From Mageeibacillus sp. UBA1243 (GTDB taxonomy: Bacteria > Bacillota > Clostridia > UBA1212), in the NCBI GenBank assembly GCA_002308595.1, contig DBWH01000062.1:1-44474 (forward strand): DNA of 44,474 bases. Direction: 5' to 3'. The notes under the pieces were generated by a model. It was not told where the DNA came from. It saw nothing but the letters and a program-made list of their open reading frames with translations, and did no database searches. The translations under genes and the position numbers were made by a program. Of this stretch, positions 24,496 through 33,544 are shown piece by piece. Numbering within the stretch: position 1 is the stretch's first letter; each line of letters begins with the position of its first letter.

Positions 24496-25872
24496 TCAGT
24501 GTTTTTTCCTTTTAATCATCAAAACGGCGCCCAAAGCCGCTATCGCAAAACCTCCGCCGATAATGCCGCCGCAGCCCTTCTTGCCGCCTGAGCTTCCCGA
24601 ATCGGCCGGTTTGTCATCGCCGCCCGGAACATCGGTCTCCGTAGGCTCGCCTGTCTCCGGAACGTCCGTGGGAGCAACGTAGCCCTCAGGTGTGGAAGTC
24701 GGTGTAGGTGTAGGTGTGTTGGTCGGCTTCGGGGTGGGTGTTGCAATCACCGGGAACGCGTCATAGCCCTTCTCCGCAAAAGCTTTCGCGAAATTGTCGG
24801 CGTCTGCCTTTGTCTCAAAGAAAGCAACGTAGTAAACCTCAACCGTGGACTCCTCCGCGGCAAGTGAACCGAAAACGTCATACCTTAACGTTGTGAGGAG
24901 GCCTGACCACTTTCTGATCTTAGCGAAGTTAATTGTTACTGCCTGGAAATCAGTCGTGTTTTTATATGAAAAAGTTGTGACCTGTCCTTCGCCGACTTCC
25001 GGATTGTCATCCGTGGCGAAATAGATCTGGCCGCCGGTTCCGTGGTTTTCGTCCACCCTGACGCCAATGGATACCGCCTTGTACTTCGAGCAGTCAATAT
25101 CCTCATCGAACTCGTCAAACGCGGCGATTGCGACATTGGCGGAAATGTAGGGGTCCTGGCTCGTTGAGACAACAAGCAGCTCGCACTTCTTTTCCGGATC
25201 CCAGCCGATGTCCTCGACCTCTTTTCCGCCCGAGAAGAATTCGACGTATTTGTCTTCCTCGTCAAACGTGAAGAAAATGCCCGGTGCAACCACGTCAGTC
25301 TCGCTGATGTCAGGCTCCGGTGTAGGAGTCTCGGAAGGATCCTTCGGCCCGACGTAAGTAACCGTCATGTCGCTGCCGCTCATTGCAATGATGTAGTCTT
25401 CGTTTCCGGTAAGCCTCACCACGTAGTCGATGGTATGCCTGCCCTTAAGTTCAGCCACGTTCGCCCTGATGACGAACCTCGCTGCATAATCGCAGCCAAC
25501 GTACGAAGCCGCCGCGACAACCGCATCCTCCGGATCCCTGTAAGCATCCTCGAGGATTATAACAGAGCCGCCGTCGATCCTGTAACCGAAGGCCTTGATT
25601 TCCTTGTCGAAAGCGACCCATCCGGCAAGAGTCAGTTCCTGATACTCGGCCTCAATTACGAAGTCTCTCTCTCCGAGATAAGAAAACCCCATGCCCATCT
25701 CGCTCACAAACTCGTCTCCCTCTCTGAAGACCGTGTCAAGATTGCAGTGGTTTTTTCCGTCGTACTCAACCATGCTCGGCAGCGAGGACACCGGCTCTTC
25801 GGCAAATACCGTTATCGGCATGACCGAAACCGCCAATGCAACTGCCAACAACACTATCAAAAACTTTTTCAT
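24496..25872 (-). CDS. exported protein with Thr/Pro linker and CTERM-like C-terminal anchor
   Basis: A 458-residue protein. It has a Sec signal peptide with an A-x-A cleavage site (TVFAEE) rather than a lipobox. Two beta-rich regions follow (about 35-190 and 205-375), the second resembling galactose-binding-like folds (DCSKYKAVSIGVRV); no catalytic motif is seen. A Thr/Pro linker with TPTPT units leads to a tail: GKKGCGG, a hydrophobic helix, then IKRKKH. This order (Gly/Cys motif, helix, basic end) is that of CTERM-type sorting signals. ATG 25872 is preferred because GGAGGGG precedes it; the upstream ATG at 25887 overlaps that SD. The promoter lies at 25951-25979. It is probably a surface ligand-binding protein. 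Confidence 0.7.
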   Translation of the reverse strand: MKKFLIVLLAVALAVSVMPITVFAEEPVSSLPSMVEYDGKNHCNLDTVFREGDEFVSEMGMGFSYLGERDFVIEAEYQELTLAGWVAFDKEIKAFGYRIDGGSVIILEDAYRDPEDAVVAAASYVGCDYAARFVIRANVAELKGRHTIDYVVRLTGNEDYIIAMSGSDMTVTYVGPKDPSETPTPEPDISETDVVAPGIFFTFDEEDKYVEFFSGGKEVEDIGWDPEKKCELLVVSTSQDPYISANVAIAAFDEFDEDIDCSKYKAVSIGVRVDENHGTGGQIYFATDDNPEVGEGQVTTFSYKNTTDFQAVTINFAKIRKWSGLLTTLRYDVFGSLAAEESTVEVYYVAFFETKADADNFAKAFAEKGYDAFPVIATPTPKPTNTPTPTPTSTPEGYVAPTDVPETGEPTETDVPGGDDKPADSGSSGGKKGCGGIIGGGFAIAALGAVLMIKRKKH

Positions 25873-25889
25873 AGTATGCCCCTCCATAT

Positions 25890-25899
25890 CGGTTAACCG
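25890..25899. promoter_or_regulatory. palindrome CGGTTAACCG, possible operator
   Basis: A perfect 10-bp palindrome in the leader of the CTERM-tailed protein gene, followed by CGGTTT-like half-sites. LacI-type operators look similar, but only one copy is present. Confidence 0.25.
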
Positions 25900-25950
25900 G
25901 TTTGTTTTTTTGTTAAAATGCGATTTTCAAAGCCTCGCTCATATGCCAAA

Positions 25951-25979
25951 ATGATAACAAAGAAACGCCCTCTTGTCAA
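25951..25979 (-). promoter_or_regulatory. promoter of the CTERM-tailed protein gene
   Basis: On the minus strand: TTGACA (25974-25979), a 17-nt spacer, and TATCAT (25951-25956). The leader is about 75 nt. Confidence 0.65.
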
Positions 25980-25983
25980 TTGA

Positions 25984-26002
25984 TATCGGCCGCGCCTGGT
26001 CG
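25984..26002 (+). repeat. left copy of a direct repeat flanking an AT-rich segment
   Basis: TATCGGCCGCGCCTGGTCG here matches TATCGGCCGCACCTGGTCA at 27183-27201 at 17 of 19 positions. The two copies lie about 1.2 kb apart and bracket an AT-rich orphan gene. Confidence 0.5.
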
Positions 26003-26116
26003 GTGTCTGTTACACCTAACGATTTCATATTCCTCTTCTAAAATCATTTTTGTTGTTATGGTCACTTAGTCCTACTCATTACCTCTCCGCTAAAACAATT
26101 ATGTATCAATTCAGGT

Positions 26117-26881
26117 TTATTTTGTGATGAATTCATTATTCCAGTTTGCTACATTCTTTAATGCTTCCAGACTATTATGATATTCATAATAATCAAATAC
26201 TATGTTGTAGTCATCTGAACAAATGACACTGCCATCTGGCTGAATAATACAAACTATCAATTTCCCTACCCATGGGGTCATTCCGAATTCGGACATTGAT
26301 ATTATAGTTCTTCCAAAATTGTCTTGTGCAGAAGTACAAACTCGTAGATCTGCACCTACTTCTTTCTTTTTTAACTTAATATAGCTTTTAACGTTATTAT
26401 CGAAACTGTTTAAAATCTTCTTTGCGGATTTACACTTCTTAATACATTTATTTAAGTTAAACTCTTTTTCCCAATCATTACTTTTTTTTAATTCATCAAT
26501 TTGTTTTTGAATGCTTTCTTCCTGGTAGTTATTGAAGTCAACACAAATATAATTGTTTCCCTCATAAAAATAGACAAAGTCAGTATCTTCTGCCTGCATA
26601 ACAAGAAAAGCATAAATATTTATACTCGACAAATCTTTGAGGTCTGCACTAAAGCCTTCTTTGTAGGAAAACAAAATTCGTCCAAAAGAATCTCTATCAA
26701 TTACCTCAATTTGTGGGTTAATTTTTATAGTTCCGCTAGAAGATGTTCCGCGACACCAAAGCAATGAACTAACCGCTTCAGTGTAGTGAGCGGCATATTT
26801 TTGATCAACTTCTCCTTTTTTACAACTATAGATGGATATTGCTAAGAGAACCATGAAAACAATTACAACCATTCGTTTCAT
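26117..26881 (-). CDS. orphan lipoprotein of unknown function (AT-rich)
   Basis: A 254-residue protein with a lipoprotein signal (lipobox near ISIYSC), then a Lys/Asp-rich body that I do not recognise. Its base composition is far more AT-rich than the surrounding genes, and no CATTGGCG octamer occurs in or near it, which suggests acquisition. Two starts are possible: ATG 26881, with AGGAG and a proper signal peptide directly after, and an in-frame ATG at 26929 with its own AGGAG, which would add 16 residues before the signal. I prefer 26881. A good promoter lies at 26986-27014 on the minus strand. Confidence 0.7.
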   Translation of the reverse strand: MKRMVVIVFMVLLAISIYSCKKGEVDQKYAAHYTEAVSSLLWCRGTSSSGTIKINPQIEVIDRDSFGRILFSYKEGFSADLKDLSSINIYAFLVMQAEDTDFVYFYEGNNYICVDFNNYQEESIQKQIDELKKSNDWEKEFNLNKCIKKCKSAKKILNSFDNNVKSYIKLKKKEVGADLRVCTSAQDNFGRTIISMSEFGMTPWVGKLIVCIIQPDGSVICSDDYNIVFDYYEYHNSLEALKNVANWNNEFITK

Positions 26882-26985
26882 AATTTCTCCTTTAAAGTTT
26901 ATATTAAAATGCCTGATATTTGAGTTCATATTTATCTCCTGAAGACAAAACGATGTTAATACTGTTTGCTTACGATTGTATCTTG

Positions 26986-27014
26986 ATTATATTAATTTCT
27001 GACTATCAAATCAA
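26986..27014 (-). promoter_or_regulatory. promoter of the orphan lipoprotein gene
   Basis: On the minus strand: TTGATT (27009-27014), a 17-nt spacer, and a perfect TATAAT (26986-26991). Confidence 0.7.
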
Positions 27015-27247
27015 GCATTATTAAATGGCCGCCGACATTCTCTTTTGATAAAACAAGAACGTCCATGTAGTCTGCCATATTGTAGTTTTTTGCAGATAAA
27101 GCAATGGACAAAAAGCGGATTCTATGGATGTTTTTGCCATCGTACAACCTTACCACCAGAAATTCTAGTCATAGTTTTACACTATCGGCCGCACCTGGTC
27201 AGGTCCCCCTGCACGCAGCCCGACAGGCATTTTTTCGCTGAAAAGCG
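27015..27247. other. non-coding stretch between the lipoprotein and asnA promoters
   Basis: This is the middle of a 513-nt gene-free stretch (26882-27394). It holds the right copy of the direct repeat (27183-27201). A 68-codon frame from 27045 has no SD and no recognisable family and is not called. No RNA gene was recognised. Confidence 0.5.
27183..27201 (+). repeat. right copy of the direct repeat flanking the AT-rich segment
   Basis: Matches the copy at 25984-26002 at 17 of 19 positions, in the same orientation. Confidence 0.5.
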
Positions 27248-27276
27248 TTGAACGGAACTTTTGCTTTTGCTATAAT
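27248..27276 (+). promoter_or_regulatory. promoter of asnA
   Basis: TTGAAC (27248-27253), a 17-nt spacer, and TATAAT (27271-27276). The leader of about 110 nt contains two copies of CGCTTTTTTATA (27304-27315 and 27355-27366). No T-box consensus was found. Confidence 0.7.
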
Positions 27277-27394
27277 ACCGAGTTTATACGAAGGCAGCCC
27301 CGCCGCTTTTTTATACGGAGGACCGCTTTTTGACAACTAAAATGATGCGCCGGACGCTTTTTTATAACGCCGGCGGCTAAAATTGGAGGCAATT

Positions 27395-28417
27395 ATGAGC
27401 ATTCCCGAATCCGAGAGAGTTTACATTCCGGACGGCTACAAGCCGCCCCTTGACGAGTATGACACTCAGCGTGCCATCGCATTCATCAAGAGCTCCTTCC
27501 AGGAGCACTTCTCGGCAGCGCTGAATTTAAAGCGTGTGTCCGCACCTCTTTTCGTCACAGAGAATTCGGGCCTCAACGACAACCTCAACGGCTACGAGCG
27601 CCCGGTCACCTTTGATGTGCCCGCCATCGGCGCCGATGCCCAGGTGGTGCATTCACTCGCCAAGTGGAAAAGGCTTGCCCTCAAGCGCTACAACTTCAGC
27701 GTCGGCAACGGCCTCTACACTGACATGAACGCCATCCGCCGCGACGAGGAACTGGACAACATTCACTCGATCTACGTTGACCAGTGGGACTGGGAAAAAA
27801 TCATAACCGCCGAGAACCGCAACCTTGACTTCCTGAAACTCATCGTCAAGGCCTGCGTCGGCGCCGTGTGCGACACCGCCGAGAGCCTCAAGGTGCGCTA
27901 TCCCCAGCTCAAAACATCCTTTGAAAGAAATGTGGTATTTATCACCTCCCAGGAACTGGAGGACATGTACCCGGACCTGACGCCAAAGCAGCGTGAAGAC
28001 GCCTTCACCAAAATTCACCGCACATCCTGCGTGATGCAGATTGGCGGCAAGCTGAAATCCGGCAAGCCCCACGACGGCAGAGCCCCTGACTACGACGACT
28101 GGGCCCTCAACTGCGACATTTTCCTCTGGAGCTCCGTTCTCAACAGGGCCATCGAGATATCGTCAATGGGCATCCGCGTCAACGCCGAGAGCCTTGACAG
28201 GCAGCTCACCCTTGCGGGATGCGACTGCCGTCGCGAGCTCCCCTTCCACAAGATGCTTCTTGCCGGCGAGCTTCCCCTCACCATTGGCGGCGGCATCGGT
28301 CAGTCACGCCTCTGCATGCTGCTTCTGGGCTGCGCCCACATTGGCGAGGTCCAGTCAAGCCTCTGGGATGATGAAACGGTCAAAATCTGCGAGGCCAAAG
28401 GGGTGCCGCTGCTGTAA
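27395..28417 (+). CDS. asnA: aspartate-ammonia ligase (asparagine synthetase A)
   Basis: A 340-residue class II synthetase-like enzyme that makes asparagine from aspartate, ammonia and ATP. The family blocks are clear: QRAIAFIKSSFQEHF, LNLKRVSAPLFV, GLNDNLNGYERPV, VHSLAKWKRLAL and GLYTDMNAIRRDEELDN in the N-terminal half, then IGGGIGQSRLCMLLL near the end, which contributes to the ATP site. The length is normal. ATG 27395 follows TGGAGG at 27384-27389; the earlier in-frame codon overlaps that SD. It is a single-gene unit with its own promoter and terminator. Two CATTGGCG octamers fall within 65 bases near the 3' end. Confidence 0.97.
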   Translation: MSIPESERVYIPDGYKPPLDEYDTQRAIAFIKSSFQEHFSAALNLKRVSAPLFVTENSGLNDNLNGYERPVTFDVPAIGADAQVVHSLAKWKRLALKRYNFSVGNGLYTDMNAIRRDEELDNIHSIYVDQWDWEKIITAENRNLDFLKLIVKACVGAVCDTAESLKVRYPQLKTSFERNVVFITSQELEDMYPDLTPKQREDAFTKIHRTSCVMQIGGKLKSGKPHDGRAPDYDDWALNCDIFLWSSVLNRAIEISSMGIRVNAESLDRQLTLAGCDCRRELPFHKMLLAGELPLTIGGGIGQSRLCMLLLGCAHIGEVQSSLWDDETVKICEAKGVPLL

Positions 28418-28452
28418 CCCTTAAGCTCCCGAAGCACTTTTATTAAAGGAAT

Positions 28453-28490
28453 GAGGGTTACCGAGCCGCGCCCGGTAACCCTCGTGTTTT
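28453..28490. terminator. terminator after asnA, probably bidirectional
   Basis: GAGGGTTACCG (28453-28463) pairs perfectly with CGGTAACCCTC (28473-28483), followed by GTGTTTTG. A second small hairpin, ACCCGGA/TCCGGGT, lies at 28514-28530 on the side of the convergent gene. Confidence 0.8.
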
Positions 28491-28545
28491 GATTAGAACT
28501 AATTGATATTTAGACCCGGAAGGTCCGGGTGGTGCGATACGGGGA

Positions 28546-30423
28546 TCAAAGCAGATCCAGAATCGTTCCGCCGGAGATGTACCAGATACCGCCAACTTTG
28601 GTGAAGAGGACGTCGTAGCTCAGCTCGCCTGAGCCGCTGCGGGATCTTGCCGTCAGCGTTACATTGGCGTGTTCGTCGTCGCTGCTCACAATCTCAATGT
28701 GGTCGCTGAGCGTGTAGCCGGAGTCAAACAGTTCTATCGGCCCGTTGTAGAACCTTGGATCGGCAGACACCATGAGTCCTCTCGGCACATAGTTCCAGAG
28801 GTCGATGTAAAACTGCTCGTCCCACGATATGTTGATGACATTGCCAAGCTCTGCCCGTGCAGCCTTGGTGAGAACTGTTCTCATCTCACACTCTATCTTC
28901 GATTCAGATTTGTTTGACTCGTGAAAAAATACGCCATACTCGTCTTTTCCGTAGCCTTCGTAGTATTTCGATGCAAGTTCACCGGCAAGAACATCCGGCG
29001 AGTACTTCAACTCTTCGTAGAGCATCATAAAGCCTTCAAGAACTCTCACGGCGGAAGCTGTGTTCAAAACGCCGGCATCTGCATTGACGGTTTGTTCATA
29101 GACGTTCCACGAATCTCTCAGTTCTGCCAGTCGATTGAGTTCAAACTCCCAGCAAGTATTGCTCACCTTCTCGCAATATTCCGCGAAAGAATCTTCGGTA
29201 AACATTTGCGCAATATCATACGCGGGAACACTGCTCATTAAATCGAGTACGTTGTAGAGTTCACCGTCATAATACCACACTTTCGACGATTTGAGAGTTC
29301 TGCGTACCAGATTCTGATCGTCTGAATACAAAACCTCCACATCATCTTCAGTAAGATTGACATAATCAAAGGCAGTGGACCAGTTTAACCACTTGACGTA
29401 CTCAAGCACTTCCTCCTTAGGAATTCCGTATTGCTTTATTTGAAGATACATAAGCGGTAAATCACTTGTAAAGTTCTGCTCGCCGTCAACAGGTTCTACT
29501 TCACTTCCCCTGAAAAGCTCGCACCACCGACAGTAGTATCCCGCTCTGAAATAACCCTCCCGTCCGGTTGAGTGATCTGCAAATTTCTTTTGGGGGAACG
29601 TAAGGCTTTTCCACTTTTCATAATAATCCGGATTATCGGTTCTCCATTTAATCCATTCGCTATAGTCTTTCTGATAGAGCTCGAATGTAGGTTCTTTGCC
29701 GGATTTCTGAGGCAGATCGGTTTCTTCCACAAAAAAGTCGCGTAAGTATTTATAATACGCTTCGTACAACGTCACATCCGCATCTGAACAATTAACTATT
29801 GTTCCTTTCGGAGGAATCCACGAGGCATAACGCTCTTCATCATCTTTAGAAATGACAGTAATCCATGCCTTGTTGCACTCTTTGTTTCTGTCGACTCTTC
29901 TTATTCCGTCATTGACGATAACGACCGTTGAGTCCTCCAGATAATAGAAATACGCCTTATCACGGCCATTATGCACATCAAGTACACTCACATCGTCCCA
30001 TCTGAGCATATATGGCAGACATTCTGATTGACCGTAAGTGATTTCGGTAAGGTCTTCAGCTGTCAATATTTTCTTTGACTGCTCTTTGTCAAGGATAAGA
30101 AAACCGTATCTACTGTATTCATAACCGGGTATGGCGCCAATGTATAACTGGCCGGGATTAAGTGTCTCCGGACTCTTTGTGATCCTTCTGCCGGTAGTAT
30201 CTTTTAAAATCACACTGTCCAGGTTTAAAAAATCGACCGCAGAAGATATTTCAGGTACCGGAGACGGTGAAGGTGTTTCAGTTGCTGACGGCGTAGCGGT
30301 CGGTGCCAGAGTAGTATCTCCGATGCCGGGGGTAGCTATTGTCTGATTGTTCCCCTTGCCGCAGGAAATGAGAACAAAAGCTAAAAGAATTGTTATAAAA
30401 CCGGTAACTAACAGCTTTTTCAT
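28546..30423 (-). CDS. large lipoprotein of unknown function with Thr/Pro linker
   Basis: A 625-residue lipoprotein (lipobox LISC). A Thr/Pro/Ser-rich linker spans about 25-60. The remainder is a Trp/Tyr-rich soluble region with no motif I can name; the last 90 residues (LTARSRSGSGELSYDVLFTK and GGIWYISGG) look like an NTF2/DUF4829-type fold. ATG 30423 follows AGGAGG. Two octamers (28662 and 30135) lie inside, so unlike the next gene it appears to be resident, although its codon use is more AT-rich than the sulfur or CotH genes. Its linker style matches the CotH-cluster proteins, implying the same cell-envelope setting. Confidence 0.7.
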   Translation of the reverse strand: MKKLLVTGFITILLAFVLISCGKGNNQTIATPGIGDTTLAPTATPSATETPSPSPVPEISSAVDFLNLDSVILKDTTGRRITKSPETLNPGQLYIGAIPGYEYSRYGFLILDKEQSKKILTAEDLTEITYGQSECLPYMLRWDDVSVLDVHNGRDKAYFYYLEDSTVVIVNDGIRRVDRNKECNKAWITVISKDDEERYASWIPPKGTIVNCSDADVTLYEAYYKYLRDFFVEETDLPQKSGKEPTFELYQKDYSEWIKWRTDNPDYYEKWKSLTFPQKKFADHSTGREGYFRAGYYCRWCELFRGSEVEPVDGEQNFTSDLPLMYLQIKQYGIPKEEVLEYVKWLNWSTAFDYVNLTEDDVEVLYSDDQNLVRRTLKSSKVWYYDGELYNVLDLMSSVPAYDIAQMFTEDSFAEYCEKVSNTCWEFELNRLAELRDSWNVYEQTVNADAGVLNTASAVRVLEGFMMLYEELKYSPDVLAGELASKYYEGYGKDEYGVFFHESNKSESKIECEMRTVLTKAARAELGNVINISWDEQFYIDLWNYVPRGLMVSADPRFYNGPIELFDSGYTLSDHIEIVSSDDEHANVTLTARSRSGSGELSYDVLFTKVGGIWYISGGTILDLL

Positions 30424-30556
30424 GTGAGAACCTCCTTTGAAAACAGCCATTTAAATGCTTGTATGTATTCAGCACACTTTAAAGTACAGTCTCAATTTTA
30501 TCGTTCTGCCGAGTAAAAACTGTAAGGTAGATTAACTCAAGCAGTAACGTGTGATT

Positions 30557-33544
30557 TCATTCTAATCCTTTTAGATTGAATGCTCCATCAAATTTAGTTG
30601 TTTCATATAGTGAAGCATCAACATGGAAGAATAGCGGATCTACAAAATCACATGCACTATCATTCCGATAAAAATCGCTTTCAGTACAGTATGCATAATG
30701 GAAATGCGCTCCATACGAAGTCATCGTCAAACCAGACTTTCCTGTATATCCAATAATCTGTCCCGCTGTTACAGACTGCCCGACAGTGACGTTAACAGAG
30801 TTGAGATGCTGTGCAACCATGCATAACGGAGAGTTCGTCCCATATTTATATATGATGTTGTTTGACTCACTCTTTATCAAGACATATAACCCTCGGGAAG
30901 ATGGATTAACACCAGGGCTGTTAAGGTTACTTACCACTGCCGCCACCTCACCTGTAATTGTTGCATAAACAGGAGTGTTCAGTTCTGCATATAAATCTAT
31001 TCCATCATGTATGTTAAAAACTGTTCCTTGTGATAGAGTTCTTGGTCCATAGTCGGAATTAACTTGTTTGTTGTTACTGTTAGGCAACGGCAAACAAACG
31101 TCAAACTGGCTATAGTATGCCTCTTTTTTGAATTGCACTAAATCCGGAATCAAAATCCATTTTTGTTTTAAGTCCTGATTATTAGGAGATGCAAAAATAA
31201 TATTCCCGGGGGAATAACTGTTGACTCCAAATTGGTCACCTTCGTTATCATCTGTTACTGAGAGAACCAGATGCGAGCCCGTTTTCTGTTTAATCTTAGC
31301 ATATCCGGTAGAATTGTCAATAGTTATAGTAAATCTATTATTGGAACTGGATGGGTTGTATTGAAACGCATTTCCTGTACTATCCCAAGCCAGAGACCTG
31401 AAACGACCGTTTTTGCTTGACATTAAATAGATAGTATAACCGCCTGAACCGTCGTTTTTAACAGGCCGTATGCTTTGACAGCCAAAAACCGGGTTTTCCG
31501 AAGTATTATTCGTCTCTTCGTAAAGGGAGTGTTGAAAAACATTTACCACCACTTCCTGGTTATTATTATCTTTACAAATGTCATAATCAAACCCGTTTGT
31601 TGTAAGAAACTTTTCGGATGATACGTTCTTTAATTTGTGGGGTATTTTGTCAATCTGTCTTTCGAAGGACCAAGTATTAGACTGATTACCGGATATTCCA
31701 CTCGGTAGATTCTGTATAATTATATCTGAAGACAATGTGTACGGTGCAGGGCAATAAACCTGCTCTTGAGAAGTTCCCACGATATAATACCCTGCTGTGG
31801 AATTAACAAAACTCCAATACGAGCCGCTTGTAGCCGTTTGAGAAAAGAAGAGCGCGCAATTGCTAGGATTTGCATCAGAAACAACAGATGTTAAATAATA
31901 ATCGTTGTATGGGTTCTGAATTGTATATCCAAGAGGTGTGGCATTAATATACATCAACTGGTCATTGTTATAAATATCAGATGTAATCGTTGTAGTAACT
32001 ATATTATTCGTATTTTTCATTGCAAAAAAGGTTATAAGACCGCTTTCGTCTACAGGCTTTAATTTAAAAAAGCCTTCAAGCGGGTCTACTAACACCATTT
32101 CATCATTAATATGCTTATATTTCACTTTAATATATGGACGATAATATGAATTATCAGTGTACTCTGTTGAGGAAATAAGATTAGATCCACCATAATTTGG
32201 GTTTTCAATCATTATCCCTCGATTAGGATAAAGTGAGTTTATCCAATCTTTCGCTATATCGGTTATTGCTAGTAATCCAGGACCTTGATAGATTGTTGCA
32301 AATACGCTTTGGCTTGACAATGTCCCATTATAAAGGGCACCATACTCTGATGGTGTTAATGATGAAGCTCTCGTATTCCAATTAATGTCCATCGGTTTAA
32401 TAACTACATGGTTGGTTGAATTGGTGAGTCCAGTGTATGAAATGTAAACCGCTAAAAGATTACTTTCCCCTATTTTTTTGAGGATTGACAATATATTTGG
32501 GAGTTTAATAAGAATCTTGCTTTTTCCTGAAATTGGAATTCCATTGATTGATCTACCACTTACACTCAAAAACTCATCATCCGGGTTATATCCAATTCCT
32601 GATTCATACAATGTCACATCATAAATTTGCTTGTATCCGGCAAAATTGTTGGCATATTGATTAAAGTAGAACGTAGGGTCTACAACAACCGGGTATGCAG
32701 TTTCTTCATTCAAAAGATATTCAGTTGGAACAGATAATTCATACCTATATTCCGTGCCGCTTTTTTGTTCAAGCCTGACCTCACCGATAATACTGTTATT
32801 CTCCATATCTGTTATAAATGCAGACCCAAAACTGCCTACTAAAGTGTTACCATCATATGCTTTAACAACACCATCATCTAATTCAAGCGACAATTTGGTG
32901 CTTATAATATAAGAGAATGTATCTATCCCTTCATATTTTTCAAGTATGATTTTTTCTTTTAGCCCTGAATACTCTGCTACATATTCAACTCTAGAACGTT
33001 CTGAAAAACCATTCTTGTAATAGGCCGTTCTATTATCCTTTGAGATTTGGACTTCCGTTTTTGAAGCATTTTCAGGGGTTATTATAATTTCATTTTCCTT
33101 GTATTTGATTGATACCCCATCGGTAAAGTCGCGTCCAAGGTTCATTGAAATATCATTATGTTTATTAGAATACTTGTATTTTTCTGTTTTGCTGTTTTCG
33201 AACAGCTCCATGCTCTTTGTATGAACATGACCATCACTGTCTATGTACTTAATAGCTTCATTAAAAACCATCATTTCCTCGGTACCGTCACTCATTAAAA
33301 ACCTAACTGTTCTTAAATCATCTTTAGGTGTATCCAGTCGACGTACAACTTTAAGTAAATCATCTTCTCTTAGAAAATCAATGGTTTCATTTTCTAAGTA
33401 ATTATACTCAAACCCTGTTGAATCATCTGTTTTTGCAGAAATCGATTCTGATGTCTCCATTGCCATCAGATAGTTAGATGGAAATGATACAATTGTTAAA
33501 AGTGCTATGAGTATGCAAATAAAAGTCTTTGTCTTTTTTTTCAT
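30557..33544 (-). CDS. secreted M23-family peptidase with DNRLRE-like and ricin-type lectin regions
   Basis: A 995-residue exported protein with a Sec signal (cleavage near MAME). The N-terminal third is beta-rich. Residues about 285-475 resemble the DNRLRE domain seen in wall-associated and RHS-type proteins. Residues about 480-800 contain two ricin-type beta-trefoil-like parts (YYLTSVVSDANP, KTGSHLVLSV). The C-terminus is a LytM/M23 peptidase: YGPRT, HDGID near 845 with the first zinc His and Asp, and HFHYAYC near 946 with the HxH pair; these cut peptidoglycan cross-links or glycyl bonds. ATG 33544 follows AAGGAG. Its AT-rich codon use and lack of octamers mark it as foreign to the region. 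It could be a wall hydrolase or a toxin-like effector. Confidence 0.82.
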   Translation of the reverse strand: MKKKTKTFICILIALLTIVSFPSNYLMAMETSESISAKTDDSTGFEYNYLENETIDFLREDDLLKVVRRLDTPKDDLRTVRFLMSDGTEEMMVFNEAIKYIDSDGHVHTKSMELFENSKTEKYKYSNKHNDISMNLGRDFTDGVSIKYKENEIIITPENASKTEVQISKDNRTAYYKNGFSERSRVEYVAEYSGLKEKIILEKYEGIDTFSYIISTKLSLELDDGVVKAYDGNTLVGSFGSAFITDMENNSIIGEVRLEQKSGTEYRYELSVPTEYLLNEETAYPVVVDPTFYFNQYANNFAGYKQIYDVTLYESGIGYNPDDEFLSVSGRSINGIPISGKSKILIKLPNILSILKKIGESNLLAVYISYTGLTNSTNHVVIKPMDINWNTRASSLTPSEYGALYNGTLSSQSVFATIYQGPGLLAITDIAKDWINSLYPNRGIMIENPNYGGSNLISSTEYTDNSYYRPYIKVKYKHINDEMVLVDPLEGFFKLKPVDESGLITFFAMKNTNNIVTTTITSDIYNNDQLMYINATPLGYTIQNPYNDYYLTSVVSDANPSNCALFFSQTATSGSYWSFVNSTAGYYIVGTSQEQVYCPAPYTLSSDIIIQNLPSGISGNQSNTWSFERQIDKIPHKLKNVSSEKFLTTNGFDYDICKDNNNQEVVVNVFQHSLYEETNNTSENPVFGCQSIRPVKNDGSGGYTIYLMSSKNGRFRSLAWDSTGNAFQYNPSSSNNRFTITIDNSTGYAKIKQKTGSHLVLSVTDDNEGDQFGVNSYSPGNIIFASPNNQDLKQKWILIPDLVQFKKEAYYSQFDVCLPLPNSNNKQVNSDYGPRTLSQGTVFNIHDGIDLYAELNTPVYATITGEVAAVVSNLNSPGVNPSSRGLYVLIKSESNNIIYKYGTNSPLCMVAQHLNSVNVTVGQSVTAGQIIGYTGKSGLTMTSYGAHFHYAYCTESDFYRNDSACDFVDPLFFHVDASLYETTKFDGAFNLKGLE

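Noticed and set aside
27045..27251. A 68-codon frame in the gap before asnA
   Set aside because: No SD, no recognisable family, and it contains the direct-repeat copy; probably chance.
27277..27394. T-box riboswitch upstream of asnA
   Set aside because: The leader is short and lacks the conserved T-box sequence and a following terminator.
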